DNA of 64,000 nt, from the NCBI RefSeq assembly GCF_001424835.1, contig NZ_LMCQ01000012.1, positions 587,829-651,828 on the forward strand, written 5' to 3'. The position numbers and the translations under genes are program-made. This document shows positions 1 through 9,867 of the stretch, piece by piece. Source of the DNA: Variovorax sp. Root318D1. GTDB lineage: Bacteria > Pseudomonadota > Gammaproteobacteria > Burkholderiales > Burkholderiaceae_C. How positions within the stretch are numbered: the stretch's first letter is position 1; the number at the start of each line of letters is the position of its first letter. The notes under the pieces are model-generated. The model worked only from the letters and a program-made list of their open reading frames with translations, was not told where the DNA came from and did not search any database.

Positions 1-1
1 C

Positions 2-1711
2 GGCCTGGCCGGCGAATCGCTGGTGGCCGCGCGCTGGCTTCGGCCCTTCGCAGACTCCTTGCTGCGGCTCAAGCGGCTGCAGCACGAGGCGGTGCAAAGG
101 CTCGACGCGCTTCACGACCACGCCGCCGCGCCGACGGCATCTCCGGAAGAGCGCACCCGGATTGCACTGGACGAGATCAAGCGGCGCGTCGTCGAGTGCG
201 AGCAGTTGCTGGCGGAGGGGCTCGCCGACGTGGAGACATTCGAGCGGCGCTCGGCCGACCTGTCGCGCCGGCTGTACGACGAGGCGGTGGCCTGCCGCAT
301 GCGGCCCTTCGCCGACGGCGTCCATGCCACGCCGCGCATGCTGCGCGACCTTGGACGCTCGCTCGGCAAGCAGGTGCGGCTCGAAATCGTCGGTGCCGCG
401 ACGCCGGTAGACCGCGACGTGCTCGAGCGGCTGGATGCACCGCTCGGCCATCTGTTGCGCAATGCGATCGACCACGGCATCGAATCCCCGGAGCAGCGCC
501 TTGCCGCGGGCAAGCCCGCGGAAGGCGTCGTACGGCTCGAAGCGCGCCACAGCGCCGGTGCGCTGGAGATCTCCGTCTCCGACGATGGACGAGGCATTTC
601 GCTCGACGCCATGCGCCGCGCCGTGGTCGAACGCAATCACACCAAGGCGGAGCTTGCGGCCGAGCTGTCGGAGGCCGAACTGCTGGAGTTCCTGTTCCTA
701 CCCGGTTTCACGCTCAGCAATCGCGTCACCGACATGTCGGGCCGCGGCGTCGGGCTGGATGCCGTGCAGGACATGGTGAAGCAGGTGCGCGGCAGCGTGC
801 GCGTGTCGACAGAGGCCGGGCAGGGCACGCGTTTCCAGCTGCAATTGCCGCTCACGCTCTCGGTCGTGCGCACCTTGCTTGCGGACGTCGGCGGCGAGCC
901 CTATGCCTTTCCGCTGGCCCGCATCGTCCGCGCCTCGAAGGTCGCGCCAGGGCAGGTCGAACTGCTCGAAGGCCGGCAGCACATCGAGGTCGACGGACGG
1001 CGCATCGGGCTCGTGACCGCGCACCAGATCCTGCAGACGGAGGAGCCCCAGGCCGCCGGCGGCGACCTGGCGGTGGTCGTCATCGGCGACCACGGCGAGA
1101 CCTATGGCGTGGTGGTGGACCGCTTCCTCGGCGAGCGCGAGCTCGTGGTGCACGCGCTCGATCCCCGCCTGGGCAAGATCAAGGACATCAGCGCCGGTGC
1201 GTTGATGGAAGACGGCTCGCCGGTGCTCATCATCGACGTCGAGGACATGATCCGCTCGGTGCAGAAGCTCATCGCATCCGGCCATCTGAGCCAGGCCCAG
1301 CCTGGCGGCCATGCCGCCGTCGATGGAAGAAAGCGCAAGCGCGTGCTGGTGGTCGACGACTCGCTGACGGTGCGCGAGCTCGAACGCAAGCTGCTTGCGC
1401 AGCACGGCTACGAGGTCGAAGTTGCCGTCGACGGCATGGACGGCTGGAACGCCGTGCGCACCGGCCACTTCGACCTGCTGGTGACCGACGTCGACATGCC
1501 GCGCATGGACGGCATCGAACTGGTGGCCCTGGTCAAGAAGAACCCCAACCTGAAAGCCCTGCCGGTCATGATCATGTCGTACAAGGACCGCGCCGAAGAT
1601 CACCGCCGCGGGCTGGAGGCCGGCGCCGACCACTACCTGACCAAGGGCAGCTTTCACGACGAGACGCTGCTCCAGGCGGTGGTCGACCTGATCGGCGAGG
1701 CCGTCGCATGA
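2..1711 (+). CDS. wspE: WspE-type hybrid chemotaxis histidine kinase, 5' end outside window
   Basis: CheA-like hybrid kinase of the Wsp surface-sensing system. It would autophosphorylate on an Hpt domain (not in this window) and pass phosphate to WspR and WspF. The reading frame is open to the first base, so the true start lies upstream. The visible 569 codons hold, in order: the helical dimerisation region, a HATPase domain (N-box LGHLLRNAID near base 440, G-box DDGRG near 580, GRGVGLD near 740), a CheW-like domain (about 860-1270), and a C-terminal receiver domain (about 1335-1690) with the phospho-acceptor Asp in TDVDMP near 1490. The stop overlaps the wspF start by 4 bp (ATGA). The name rests on the wspE-wspF-wspR order and hybrid architecture; a different CheA-hybrid cluster is the alternative. 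Confidence 0.88.
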   Translation, partial: GLAGESLVAARWLRPFADSLLRLKRLQHEAVQRLDALHDHAAAPTASPEERTRIALDEIKRRVVECEQLLAEGLADVETFERRSADLSRRLYDEAVACRMRPFADGVHATPRMLRDLGRSLGKQVRLEIVGAATPVDRDVLERLDAPLGHLLRNAIDHGIESPEQRLAAGKPAEGVVRLEARHSAGALEISVSDDGRGISLDAMRRAVVERNHTKAELAAELSEAELLEFLFLPGFTLSNRVTDMSGRGVGLDAVQDMVKQVRGSVRVSTEAGQGTRFQLQLPLTLSVVRTLLADVGGEPYAFPLARIVRASKVAPGQVELLEGRQHIEVDGRRIGLVTAHQILQTEEPQAAGGDLAVVVIGDHGETYGVVVDRFLGERELVVHALDPRLGKIKDISAGALMEDGSPVLIIDVEDMIRSVQKLIASGHLSQAQPGGHAAVDGRKRKRVLVVDDSLTVRELERKLLAQHGYEVEVAVDGMDGWNAVRTGHFDLLVTDVDMPRMDGIELVALVKKNPNLKALPVMIMSYKDRAEDHRRGLEAGADHYLTKGSFHDETLLQAVVDLIGEAVA

Positions 1712-2747
1712 AGATCGCCATCGTCAACGACCTGCCGATGGCGGTGGAGGCCCTGCGGCGCGTGCTGGCGCTGCGGCCCGAGCACCGCGTCGTCTGGGTG
1801 GCCGGGAACGGCGCAGAGGCCGTGCAGCGCTGCGCCGAGCTGAAGCCGGACCTCATCCTCATGGACCTGCTGATGCCCGAAATGGACGGCGTCGAGGCCA
1901 CGCGCCGCATCATGGCCGCGACGCCGTGCGCCATCCTGCTCGTGACCGCCGACATGGGCGCCAACACCGCCCGCATCTTCGAGGCGATGGGCCACGGGGC
2001 GCTCGATGTGGTCGATGCGCCGGCCATCGGCAACGGTAACCCGCGCGCCGGCGCCGCGGCCGTGCTGGCAAAGATCGAAATCATCGCTCGGCTGATTGGC
2101 GACCGCAGCGCGTCCACTGCGACCAGCGGCGCGCGGGTCGCGGCGGATCCTGGAGGGCGCCGGCCGGAACGCCTGGTCGCCATTGGCGCGTCGGCGGGCG
2201 GGCCGGCGGCGCTGGCTACGCTGCTTCGGGGTCTGCCGGCCGACTTTCCGGTGGCCATCGTCATCGTCCAGCATGTGGACGAGCAGTTTGCCGCCGGCAT
2301 GGCGCACTGGCTGGCGCAGCATTCAGCGCTGCCGGTCGAGCTGGCCCGGGAGGGCGATCGGCCATCGCCCGGCAGGGTGCTGCTGGCGGCGACCAACGAC
2401 CATCTGCGGCTGGTCGCGCGCGAGCGGCTCGCCTACACGCGCGCACCGCAGAGCTATGTGTACCGCCCGTCGGTCGACGTGTTCTTTCACAGCGCCTGCT
2501 CGCTGTGGCGCGGCGAGGTCGTCGGTGTGCTGCTGACCGGCATGGGACGCGATGGTGCGCACGGCCTCAAAGCCTTGCGCGACAAGGGCCACCACACCAT
2601 CGCGCAGGACCAGGCCAGCAGCGCCGTCTATGGCATGCCCAAGGCGGCAGTCGCGATGGACGCGGCGGTCGACGTGCTGCCGATCGAAGCGATTGCGGCG
2701 CAACTGTGCAATGTTCTTTCCACCCAGACCGAACCCGGGGGGTCACC

Positions 2748-2751
<4 letters not shown>
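1708..2751 (+). CDS. wspF: WspF, CheB-type protein-glutamate methylesterase
   Basis: 347-residue response-regulator methylesterase that removes methyl groups from the Wsp receptor (WspA) and so resets signalling. The receiver domain occupies about residues 1-125, with the acceptor Asp at residue 53 (MDLLMPEMDG). A C-terminal CheB domain shows all three catalytic landmarks: Ser162 in GASAGG, His in QHVDEQF, and Asp in GMGRDGAHG. The N-terminus reads IVNDLPMA, so the usual acidic pair is Asn-Asp, as in WspF proteins I know. The start overlaps the wspE stop and its own stop overlaps the wspR start, both by 4 bp, indicating translational coupling. Loss of WspF in Pseudomonas locks the pathway on (family knowledge). 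Confidence 0.88.
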
Positions 2752-3815
<1,064 letters not shown>

Positions 3816-3828
3816 TCGGCTGCGTGAG

Positions 3829-4767
3829 CTACGGCAGCAGCTTGGTGACGGCGTCGGTGAACGACGGAATATCGGTTTGCGTGTGAGTTGACGAGTACGT
3901 CAATTCCGTGATCGTCAGGCCCTGGTAGCCGCGCGCCAGCAGCCGCATGTACATCCCATCGACAGGCGCGAAGTTGCACTCTCTCGGGTTGCCGCAGCGA
4001 GTGAGGATGAGGGTTGCAGGCAAGGGCCCGCCAGCCAGCGCGTCGTGCATTTGCTGCTCGAGGTTCTGGTATTCGGCCTCCTGGTAGTAGAACGCGCCTT
4101 CGAACGACAGGAAGTGCGAGAACGTCAGGTTGCCCGCCGCCCCTTCGAGAAAGAGCGCAATGCCCGCCATGCTCCCGCTCAGCGAGAGGCCAGTGAGCAA
4201 ACGCTTTCTTACATCGGCGCGGTATCTTGTTTCGATGAAGGGAACCAGTTCGAGCGTCAGAAAGTCGTGGTACGGCCGAGCGCCGGGCAGGGTGTAGTCC
4301 TGCTCGCGGCGCGCCGAACCGCCGATGCCCACCAGAATTGCTTGCGTGCCGCGCTTGTCGAGGATGTCCTTGAAGTTGGCGAAGCGCGAGCCGGGCGGAT
4401 TGAAGATCGCATCTCCGTCCATCGCATAGATGACCGGATAACTCGCCGAACTGTCGTCGTAGGAGGCGGGCAGGTAGATGTCGAGCGGATAGGTGGCGCC
4501 CGTCTTGGCAGAGGTGATGGTGTCCGTGACCACGCGGCTGGTTGCGGGAGGCGGCTGTTCAGCCGGAGGCGCTGGCTCAGTGGGCGCGGGCGGCGCGGCT
4601 GCAGGAGGAGCGGCCGGCGTATCGGCTGGCGGCGCAGTAGCCGGCACTGCCGCAACAGGAAGCGCGGCACCGCCGCCGCCTCCACCACCCCCGCCGCCGC
4701 AACTCGACATGACCAGCACAAGTGCCGAGCTTCCAACAAATACGACAAACGCACGCCCAAGCTGCAT
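3829..4767 (-). CDS. Putative lipoprotein alpha/beta-hydrolase esterase
   Basis: 312-residue putative secreted esterase of the alpha/beta-hydrolase fold (Esterase D/enterochelin-esterase-like). A signal peptide ends in the lipobox MSSC, so it should be an outer-membrane lipoprotein. The Cys is followed by ten glycines and then about 50 residues rich in Pro and Ala, a flexible tether. The catalytic domain begins near residue 80 (TYPLDIYLPASYDD). The nucleophile is the Ser of GLSLSGS, and late acidic residues and a His (SSTHTQ) could complete the triad. The substrate cannot be read from the sequence. It is divergent from the AraC-type gene and convergent with wspR. Assignment to this fold is fairly firm; the precise family is not. 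Confidence 0.7.
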   Translation of the reverse strand: MQLGRAFVVFVGSSALVLVMSSCGGGGGGGGGGAALPVAAVPATAPPADTPAAPPAAAPPAPTEPAPPAEQPPPATSRVVTDTITSAKTGATYPLDIYLPASYDDSSASYPVIYAMDGDAIFNPPGSRFANFKDILDKRGTQAILVGIGGSARREQDYTLPGARPYHDFLTLELVPFIETRYRADVRKRLLTGLSLSGSMAGIALFLEGAAGNLTFSHFLSFEGAFYYQEAEYQNLEQQMHDALAGGPLPATLILTRCGNPRECNFAPVDGMYMRLLARGYQGLTITELTYSSTHTQTDIPSFTDAVTKLLP

Positions 4768-4957
4768 CGGAGTTCCTCGAATCTTGCGGTGTGAAGAAGA
4801 GGCTCATCGACGCCATGCCAGAAAAGCTGCGCCGGCCGGGTGCGGCCTCCCTTCATTCAGGATGCCACGGCACTCCGGAATTCCGCAGCTGATCGAGGTA
4901 GATGGAAAGGGCAAAAGTCGTATCAGCCCCCAAGCGCGCCAAAGGCCGGGCGGATCA

Positions 4958-4980
4958 GTTGGCGGCTTGCCCCCGCCAAC
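4958..4980. promoter_or_regulatory. Inverted repeat in the divergent esterase/AraC spacer
   Basis: GTTGGCGG and CCGCCAAC form a perfect 8-bp inverted repeat around a 7-base loop, 58 bp before the AraC-type start. It could be an operator half-site pair or an RNA hairpin. The rest of the 271-bp divergent spacer (4768-5038) shows no clear promoter match. Confidence 0.35.
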
Positions 4981-5038
4981 GGGCGCGCGTCGACCAGCTA
5001 CCCTGCGCATCTCCTTTCTTTTCTCCCGTACAAAGCCG

Positions 5039-5980
5039 ATGCCAGCCCCGCCCGTTGCCAACAACATGCCCGACCACGCAGTTCTCACCGCCTGGGCCCG
5101 TTTACGCGACATGGTCGCGGCGCGAACTCCTGCGGACGGTCGTACCGATGCGCTGTATCCGGGGCTGCGCTGCTACCGGTTCTCGCGGCCGATCCGTTAC
5201 GAGAAAACCCAGCGCCTCACGCCGGGCGTGGTGGTGGTCTTGCAGGGCCGCAAGACGGCGCACCTTAGCGGCGACCGTCGCTCGCTCGACTACGGCGCCA
5301 CGCAGTGCCTGGTGCTCGGGGCCGAGGTCGCGTGCCTCGGCACGGTCGTCGAGGCGAGCGCCGAACAGCCGTACCTCGCCATTCATCTCGACCTGCCGCC
5401 CGACGTGCTGGTCAAGTCTTTCGTCGCGCTGGCGGAAAACGGCACGCTGGTAGCCGAGCCCGCCCGCGTGACCGAGAACTTCACGGCGCCGGTGGCGCCG
5501 GAGGTGGTCGAGGCCTTCGCCCGCCTGCTGCTGGCGGCCGACGACCCGGTCGACCGCCGCACGCTCGCGCCGCTGGTCGTCGAAGAGATCGTGCTGCGGC
5601 TGCTGCGCTCCGAGGCCGCGGCCGCCATCCGCAGCGCGGGCGCGGTCACCAAGGCCGGCGCACGCATACAAACAGCCATTGCCTTCATGCGCCGCCATCT
5701 GGGCCGACCGCTGTCGGTGGCCGAGATCGCCGGCCATGTGCACATGAGCCCTTCGCACTTCGCGCACAGTTTTCGCGAGGTGGCCGGGGTCACGCCGATG
5801 CGCTGCATTCGAGATTTGCGCCTGGAGGAGGCGCGCATGCTGATGCTGGGCGCCGGGCTGCGCCCGGGCGATGCGGCTGCGAAGGTGGGGTTCGAGAGCG
5901 CGGCACATTTCAACCGCGCGTTCCGCAGGCGGTTCGAGGCGACGCCTGCCGAATACGTGCGGCGCGTGCAGTCGGGTTGA
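5039..5980 (+). CDS. AraC-family transcriptional regulator
   Basis: DNA-binding activator/repressor with an AraC_N ligand-sensing half (about residues 20-190; YRFSRP...VVVLQGRK) and a C-terminal double helix-turn-helix AraC domain (about residues 205-310). The latter ends in the family signature GFESAAHFNRAFRRRFEATP. This start gives 313 residues. Another ATG 27 bases downstream (5066) is equally possible because neither has a clear ribosome site. It is divergent from the esterase gene and followed by a terminator and the small ABM-domain gene, so either neighbour is a candidate target. The effector is unknown. Confidence 0.85.
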   Translation: MPAPPVANNMPDHAVLTAWARLRDMVAARTPADGRTDALYPGLRCYRFSRPIRYEKTQRLTPGVVVVLQGRKTAHLSGDRRSLDYGATQCLVLGAEVACLGTVVEASAEQPYLAIHLDLPPDVLVKSFVALAENGTLVAEPARVTENFTAPVAPEVVEAFARLLLAADDPVDRRTLAPLVVEEIVLRLLRSEAAAAIRSAGAVTKAGARIQTAIAFMRRHLGRPLSVAEIAGHVHMSPSHFAHSFREVAGVTPMRCIRDLRLEEARMLMLGAGLRPGDAAAKVGFESAAHFNRAFRRRFEATPAEYVRRVQSG

Positions 5981-6050
5981 TGCCGACGCCGCTGCTTTCT
6001 TCTTTCGCAGCCATGGTCAATTTCTTCGCAGCTTCGCGCCTTGGCGCGGG

Positions 6051-6088
6051 GAAGGGGGCTGGCTAACCTGCCCCCTTCTCTTTCTTTC
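6051..6088 (+). terminator. Rho-independent terminator after the AraC-type gene
   Basis: GAAGGGGGC pairs perfectly with GCCCCCTTC across a 10-base loop, followed by a pyrimidine tail (TCTTTCTTT). It lies 70 bp after the AraC stop and 20 bp before the next start. Confidence 0.7.
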
Positions 6089-6108
6089 AAAGCAAACGCG
6101 AAATTTCC

Positions 6109-6399
6109 ATGGACCCCATCAACGTCATCATCACTTTCGAAGCCAAGCCCGAGGGCGCCTCCGCCTTCGCCGAGCTCATGCACCAGGTCAAGCAGTCGCT
6201 GCCGTCGGCGGATGGCTGCCGGGGCGTGCAGCTGTTCGGGCGCAGCGACAACGCCTGCGTGTTCACGCTGGTCGAGTCGTGGGAATCACAGAACCATCAT
6301 CAGGCTCATATTGCGAGTGCGGTGGCGTCGGGCGCCTGGGATGCGCTGGCGGCGCAGCTGGCTTGTGCGCCTGTCAGTTGCTATTGCAGAGCGCTTTGA
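6109..6399 (+). CDS. ABM-domain (putative quinol monooxygenase-like) small protein
   Basis: 96-residue protein with the ferredoxin-like antibiotic-biosynthesis-monooxygenase fold: an initial strand INVIITFEAKPEG, a helix AFAELMHQVKQSL, and the late signature WESQNHHQAHIAS. Such proteins act as small cofactor-free oxygenases or stress proteins. Several have no known reaction, and nothing here fixes the substrate. It begins just after the AraC terminator, so it must have its own promoter; a role as target of that regulator is only inferred from position. The C-terminus CAPVSCYCRAL carries three Cys, which is unusual for the family. Confidence 0.7.
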   Translation: MDPINVIITFEAKPEGASAFAELMHQVKQSLPSADGCRGVQLFGRSDNACVFTLVESWESQNHHQAHIASAVASGAWDALAAQLACAPVSCYCRAL

Positions 6400-6579
6400 G
6401 ACCGTGGAAGGCTGTCACGGAGGGGTGCGGAGGCAATAGGTCGGAAGCCCGCGCTGGCAAAGCGGCCGAGAAAATCTCGCAAGTTGCCAACGATGCACGA
6501 AAGCGGCGCTCGCGCGCCAAAGCATCGCGAATGCGGCGCTACGATGCACTGCATCTGCCGACAAGGAAGGGAAGACACC

Positions 6580-6957
6580 ATGCGCATCAACCAGCAGCGC
6601 CCCGGTTTTATCTGCACGCATATGCGTGGCGTCATGACGGCGGCGCTTTGCGCAGCGTCGCTCTTTGTTGCCGGCTGCCAAACAAAACCGCAGTTCCGCC
6701 CTCTCACCTCAGAGGCTCCGCCGCCTCCCGTCTTCGTAACCGTGACCGGCGATGCCGATTGCCAGGTCAACCAGGCGCGCTACGCATTGGGTCGGGCCAT
6801 CGATGCGCCGCTGCTGGAACAAATGCGAAACCGCACCGGTTCCAAATCGGCGCGCACCTCTGCGGCCGGCGTGCCATTGCCGGCGCCGGCCGATCCGGGG
6901 CGGCTCACGATCGACGTCGATCCCCAGGGTCGAATAATCGGCGCTCGCTGCGGCTGA
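6580..6957 (+). CDS. I78-type peptidase-inhibitor-like lipoprotein
   Basis: 125-residue predicted lipoprotein. The ATG at 6580 follows a good ribosome site (AAGGAAGGGA) and opens a signal peptide ending in the lipobox VAGC. The mature part from about residue 50 resembles the I78 peptidase-inhibitor family: a conserved Cys (DADCQVNQARYALGR), a central basic stretch, then LTIDVDPQGRIIGARCG with the typical terminal CG. Family members inhibit serine proteases, but many are annotated only by similarity. Upstream in-frame starts exist, but they lack a ribosome site and would place the signal peptide internally. Confidence 0.65.
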   Translation: MRINQQRPGFICTHMRGVMTAALCAASLFVAGCQTKPQFRPLTSEAPPPPVFVTVTGDADCQVNQARYALGRAIDAPLLEQMRNRTGSKSARTSAAGVPLPAPADPGRLTIDVDPQGRIIGARCG

Positions 6958-6967
6958 CGTTCTTCAC

Positions 6968-6973
6968 AATAAT
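6968..6973 (+). promoter_or_regulatory. Candidate -10 element (AATAAT) directly before the DsbA-fold gene
   Basis: AATAAT ends 6 bases before the ATG at 6980. If used, transcription would start at or beside the start codon, giving a leaderless mRNA. No convincing -35 is visible. Confidence 0.35.
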
Positions 6974-6979
6974 TGCGGG

Positions 6980-7645
6980 ATGACGAAGAAGACGACCACC
7001 TCCGCAACCCCCATCGCGCTCGACTGCTACTACAGCCTTTCCTCGCCCTGGGCCTACCTGGGCGGCCCGCAGCTGCAAGACATCGTGCGCCGCCACCATG
7101 TGCGGCTCACGCTCAAACCATACGACTTTCAGGCGGTGGTGCCCCAAACCGGCGGCATTCCACTGAAGACGCGGCCCGAGCCGCGCCGCACGTACCACGC
7201 GCTCGAACTGGCGCGCTGGCGCGATTACCTGGGCATGCCGCTTAACCTGGAGCCTGCGTACTACCCCAAGGGCGCACCAATCGATCCGCATTGGAACAAG
7301 TACCCGGGCTGGATGGTGATTGCCGCCCAGCTGCAGGGGCTCGATGCGCAGCCGCTCTCGCATGCGCTGCTGCGCGCGCTGTGGGCCGAGGAGCGCGACA
7401 CCTCCGAGGCTGAGGTCCGCATCGCGGTGGCCGAAGAAAACGGTTACGACGGCGCTTCGCTGCAGGCGCTGGAGCAGGCGGCCGAGACGCTGGCGGTGTA
7501 TCGCGCCAACAGCGCGGAGGCCATCGAAGCGGGCGTGTTCGGCGCGCCCACCTTTATCCTGAACGGCGAGCGCTTCTGGGGCCAGGACCGGCTGGCTTTT
7601 CTGGACAGGGCCTTGGACAAGCTGCGCCAATCCCGCGGCGGATAA
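6980..7645 (+). CDS. 2-hydroxychromene-2-carboxylate isomerase / DsbA-fold family protein
   Basis: 221-residue thioredoxin-fold protein of the DsbA/kappa-GST type. It starts with the typical strand-turn [17 protein letters not shown], where the Ser of SPW replaces the redox Cys. It then has the all-helical insertion and the closing cis-Pro motif [20 protein letters not shown]. In naphthalene pathways this family isomerises 2-hydroxychromene-2-carboxylate with glutathione, but many members sit outside such pathways. No degradation genes are present here, so the true substrate is open. It ends 7 bp before dapF. Confidence 0.8.
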   Translation: MTKKTTTSATPIALDCYYSLSSPWAYLGGPQLQDIVRRHHVRLTLKPYDFQAVVPQTGGIPLKTRPEPRRTYHALELARWRDYLGMPLNLEPAYYPKGAPIDPHWNKYPGWMVIAAQLQGLDAQPLSHALLRALWAEERDTSEAEVRIAVAEENGYDGASLQALEQAAETLAVYRANSAEAIEAGVFGAPTFILNGERFWGQDRLAFLDRALDKLRQSRGG

Positions 7646-7646
7646 T
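7641..7646 (+). promoter_or_regulatory. Candidate -10 element (GATAAT) directly before dapF
   Basis: GATAAT overlaps the stop of the previous gene and ends 6 bases before the dapF ATG, consistent with a leaderless dapF transcript. No ribosome-binding site is visible, which fits. Confidence 0.4.
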
Positions 7647-7652
7647 CTGGCA

Positions 7653-8537
7653 ATGCGAATTCGCTTTACCAAGATGCAGGGGGCCGGCAACGATTTTGTC
7701 GTGCTCGACGAAACGCGCGGGTCGCTGGGCCTCACGGCCGCGCAATACCGCTTTCTGGCCGACCGCCACTTCGGCGTCGGCGCCGACCAGATCCTGACGG
7801 TGCGGCCGCCGTCCAAGAGCGCGGCCGAGGGCGTCGACTTTCAGTACGTGATCCACAACGCCGACGGCGGCGAAGTGGAGCAATGCGGCAATGGCGCGCG
7901 CTGCTTCATGCGCTTCGTGCGTGAGCACCACCTGACCGAGAAGGACGCGGTGCGCGTCGAAACGCTGGCCGGCATCATCGAGCCGCGCATGGGCGAGGAC
8001 GGCCGGGTCACGGTCGACATGGGCCCCCCGATCTTCGAGCCGGCCCGCGTGCCCTTCGACACCGCCGGACTCACGCCGCAGCCCACGGGTTCGTGGCACA
8101 CCTGGCATCTGGCGCTTGGCACGCATGCTGATTCAGCCATTGTTTCCGTCGCGGTGCTGTCGATGGGCAACCCGCACGCGGTGCAGGTGGTCGACAACGT
8201 CGATACGGCGCCGGTGGCTCGACAGGGCCCCCTCATCGAGCACCATCCGCGCTTTCCGCAGCGGGTGAATGCCGGCTTCATGCAGGTGGTCGACCGCACG
8301 CACGTCAGACTGCGGGTGTTCGAGCGCGGCGCCGGCGAAACGCTGGCCTGCGGCACCGGCGCCTGCGCGGCGGTGGTGGCGGGCATCCGGCTCGGCCTGC
8401 TGGACAGCAGGGTCGACGTGCAGACGCACGGCGGCGTGCTCACCATCGGCTGGGAGGGCGAGGGGAACCCGGTGCTCATGACCGGGCCGGCCACCACGGT
8501 TTTCGAAGGGGACATCGAGGTGCCCGAGCTGCCATGA
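7653..8537 (+). CDS. dapF: Diaminopimelate epimerase
   Basis: Converts LL- to meso-diaminopimelate, the DAP residue that MurE adds to peptidoglycan precursors, and the last step before lysine. The 294-residue protein has the classic start [13 protein letters not shown] and both catalytic cysteines: Cys84 in GNGARC and Cys233 in ACGTGACA. Length is slightly above the usual 275-280 because of a loop around residues 50-65. The stop overlaps the start of the DUF484 gene by 4 bp. The following DUF484-YdcF-XerC order resembles the dapF-yigA-xerC arrangement known in gammaproteobacteria. Confidence 0.97.
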   Translation: MRIRFTKMQGAGNDFVVLDETRGSLGLTAAQYRFLADRHFGVGADQILTVRPPSKSAAEGVDFQYVIHNADGGEVEQCGNGARCFMRFVREHHLTEKDAVRVETLAGIIEPRMGEDGRVTVDMGPPIFEPARVPFDTAGLTPQPTGSWHTWHLALGTHADSAIVSVAVLSMGNPHAVQVVDNVDTAPVARQGPLIEHHPRFPQRVNAGFMQVVDRTHVRLRVFERGAGETLACGTGACAAVVAGIRLGLLDSRVDVQTHGGVLTIGWEGEGNPVLMTGPATTVFEGDIEVPELP

Positions 8538-9235
8538 CCACCAACATCAGAAACAACAAAGACGACGCCATGAACCCGATCACCGAAGACGACATCGCCA
8601 ATTACCTGGCGAACACGCCCGACTTTTTCGAGCGGCACGCGCAGTTGCTGGCGCAGGTGCAGCTCACCAGCCCGCACGGCAACCGCGCCGTGAGCCTGCA
8701 AGAACGGCAGGCCGAAATGCTGCGCGAAAAGATCAAGGCGCTGGAGCATCGCCTGATGGACATGGTGCGCCACGGCACCGAGAACGTGGTGATTGCCGAC
8801 CGCCTGCAGCGCTGGACCAAGGGCCTCTTGACCACGCGCGACCCGCGCAGCCTGCCGTACCGCATCGCGGTCGATCTGCAGTCGCTGTTCCTGGTGCCGC
8901 AGACGGCCATCAAGGTGTGGGACTGCGGCGCCGACTATCTCAACGAAGCCTATGCCCAGTGGGTGAGCGACGACGTGAAGGCGCTGGCCACCTCGCTCAC
9001 TTCGCCTTATTGCGGGCTCAATTCGGGCTTCGAGGCGGCCAACTGGCTGCCTGAGCCGACCGGCGCCGCGTCGATTGCGCTGATCCCGCTGCGGCCCGAT
9101 GCCGAGTCGCCGGCCTTCGGCCTCCTGGTGCTGGCTTCGCCGGACGCGCAGCGCTTCAACGCCGAAATGGGCACCGACTTTCTCGAGCGCATTGCCGAAC
9201 TGGCTTCGGGCGCGCTGTCGCGGCTGCGTCCTTGA
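8534..9235 (+). CDS. DUF484 family (YigA-like) GAF-fold protein
   Basis: 233-residue cytoplasmic protein of the DUF484 family. After a 12-residue Asn/Lys-rich lead it has the conserved entry [20 protein letters not shown], a coiled-coil stretch ([21 protein letters not shown]) and a GAF-like domain up to a C-terminal helix. The function of the family is unknown; it almost always lies between dapF and xerC. The start at 8534 overlaps the dapF stop; an internal ATG at 8570 would give a length closer to homologues I know. Confidence 0.85.
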   Translation: MTTNIRNNKDDAMNPITEDDIANYLANTPDFFERHAQLLAQVQLTSPHGNRAVSLQERQAEMLREKIKALEHRLMDMVRHGTENVVIADRLQRWTKGLLTTRDPRSLPYRIAVDLQSLFLVPQTAIKVWDCGADYLNEAYAQWVSDDVKALATSLTSPYCGLNSGFEAANWLPEPTGAASIALIPLRPDAESPAFGLLVLASPDAQRFNAEMGTDFLERIAELASGALSRLRP

Positions 9236-9867
9236 GCGGGCAGCGCCGGTCCTGGCGGGCCGCGCGGCCCGTGCTGTGGGCGGTGCTGCTTGCCGGAGCG
9301 CTGGTCTACCTGGCCATTGCCGCGGTCGTCTGGCGGCATGCGTCCGAGGCGCTGGCCCATCCACCGCAACAGCCGGCCGATGCCGCGCTGATCCTGGGCA
9401 ATCGCGCCTACCTCAGGGGCAAGCCCAACCCCTGCCTCACGGGCCGCGTCGATACCGGCATTGCGCTGGCCAACGCGGGCCGCGTGAAGCAGCTGGTACT
9501 GTCTGGCGGCGTCGACAAGGAAGACGGCCGCATCGAAGCCGAGGTGATGGAGCGCCATGCGCGCGCCCAGGGCTACGCCGGTCCGCTGCTGCTGGAGCCG
9601 GCCTCCACCTCGACCCGGCTGAACCTGGCGATGTCGGGCCCGATGCTGAAGGCGGCGGGGGTGCGCAGCGTCATTGTGGTGTCGGAGCCCTATCACCTCT
9701 GGCGCGTGGAGCGCCTCGTGGGGGCGAGCGGTTTCGACAAGGAATTCGACGTTCAATATGCGGCCGCCGACACGAGCTGCTGGCGCCGCTGGGGCATGCT
9801 TTTCAAGGGCGCGTTGCGCGAGCCGCTGGCTGTCGTGAACAATGCATTCAATGGCTACCTCTACTGA
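9232..9867 (+). CDS. YdcF-like DUF218 membrane-anchored protein
   Basis: 211-residue protein with one N-terminal membrane helix (about residues 12-32) followed by a DUF218/YdcF domain: a nucleotide-type loop ALILGNRAY, the glycine motif LVLSGGVD, STSTRLNLA, and SEPYHLWRVERL. In SanA-type members the domain faces the periplasm and is linked to envelope integrity; no reaction is established. The start is a TTG overlapping the DUF484 stop (TTGA), which fits coupled translation. The 3' end overlaps xerC by 26 bp. Confidence 0.75.
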   Translation: MSGQRRSWRAARPVLWAVLLAGALVYLAIAAVVWRHASEALAHPPQQPADAALILGNRAYLRGKPNPCLTGRVDTGIALANAGRVKQLVLSGGVDKEDGRIEAEVMERHARAQGYAGPLLLEPASTSTRLNLAMSGPMLKAAGVRSVIVVSEPYHLWRVERLVGASGFDKEFDVQYAAADTSCWRRWGMLFKGALREPLAVVNNAFNGYLY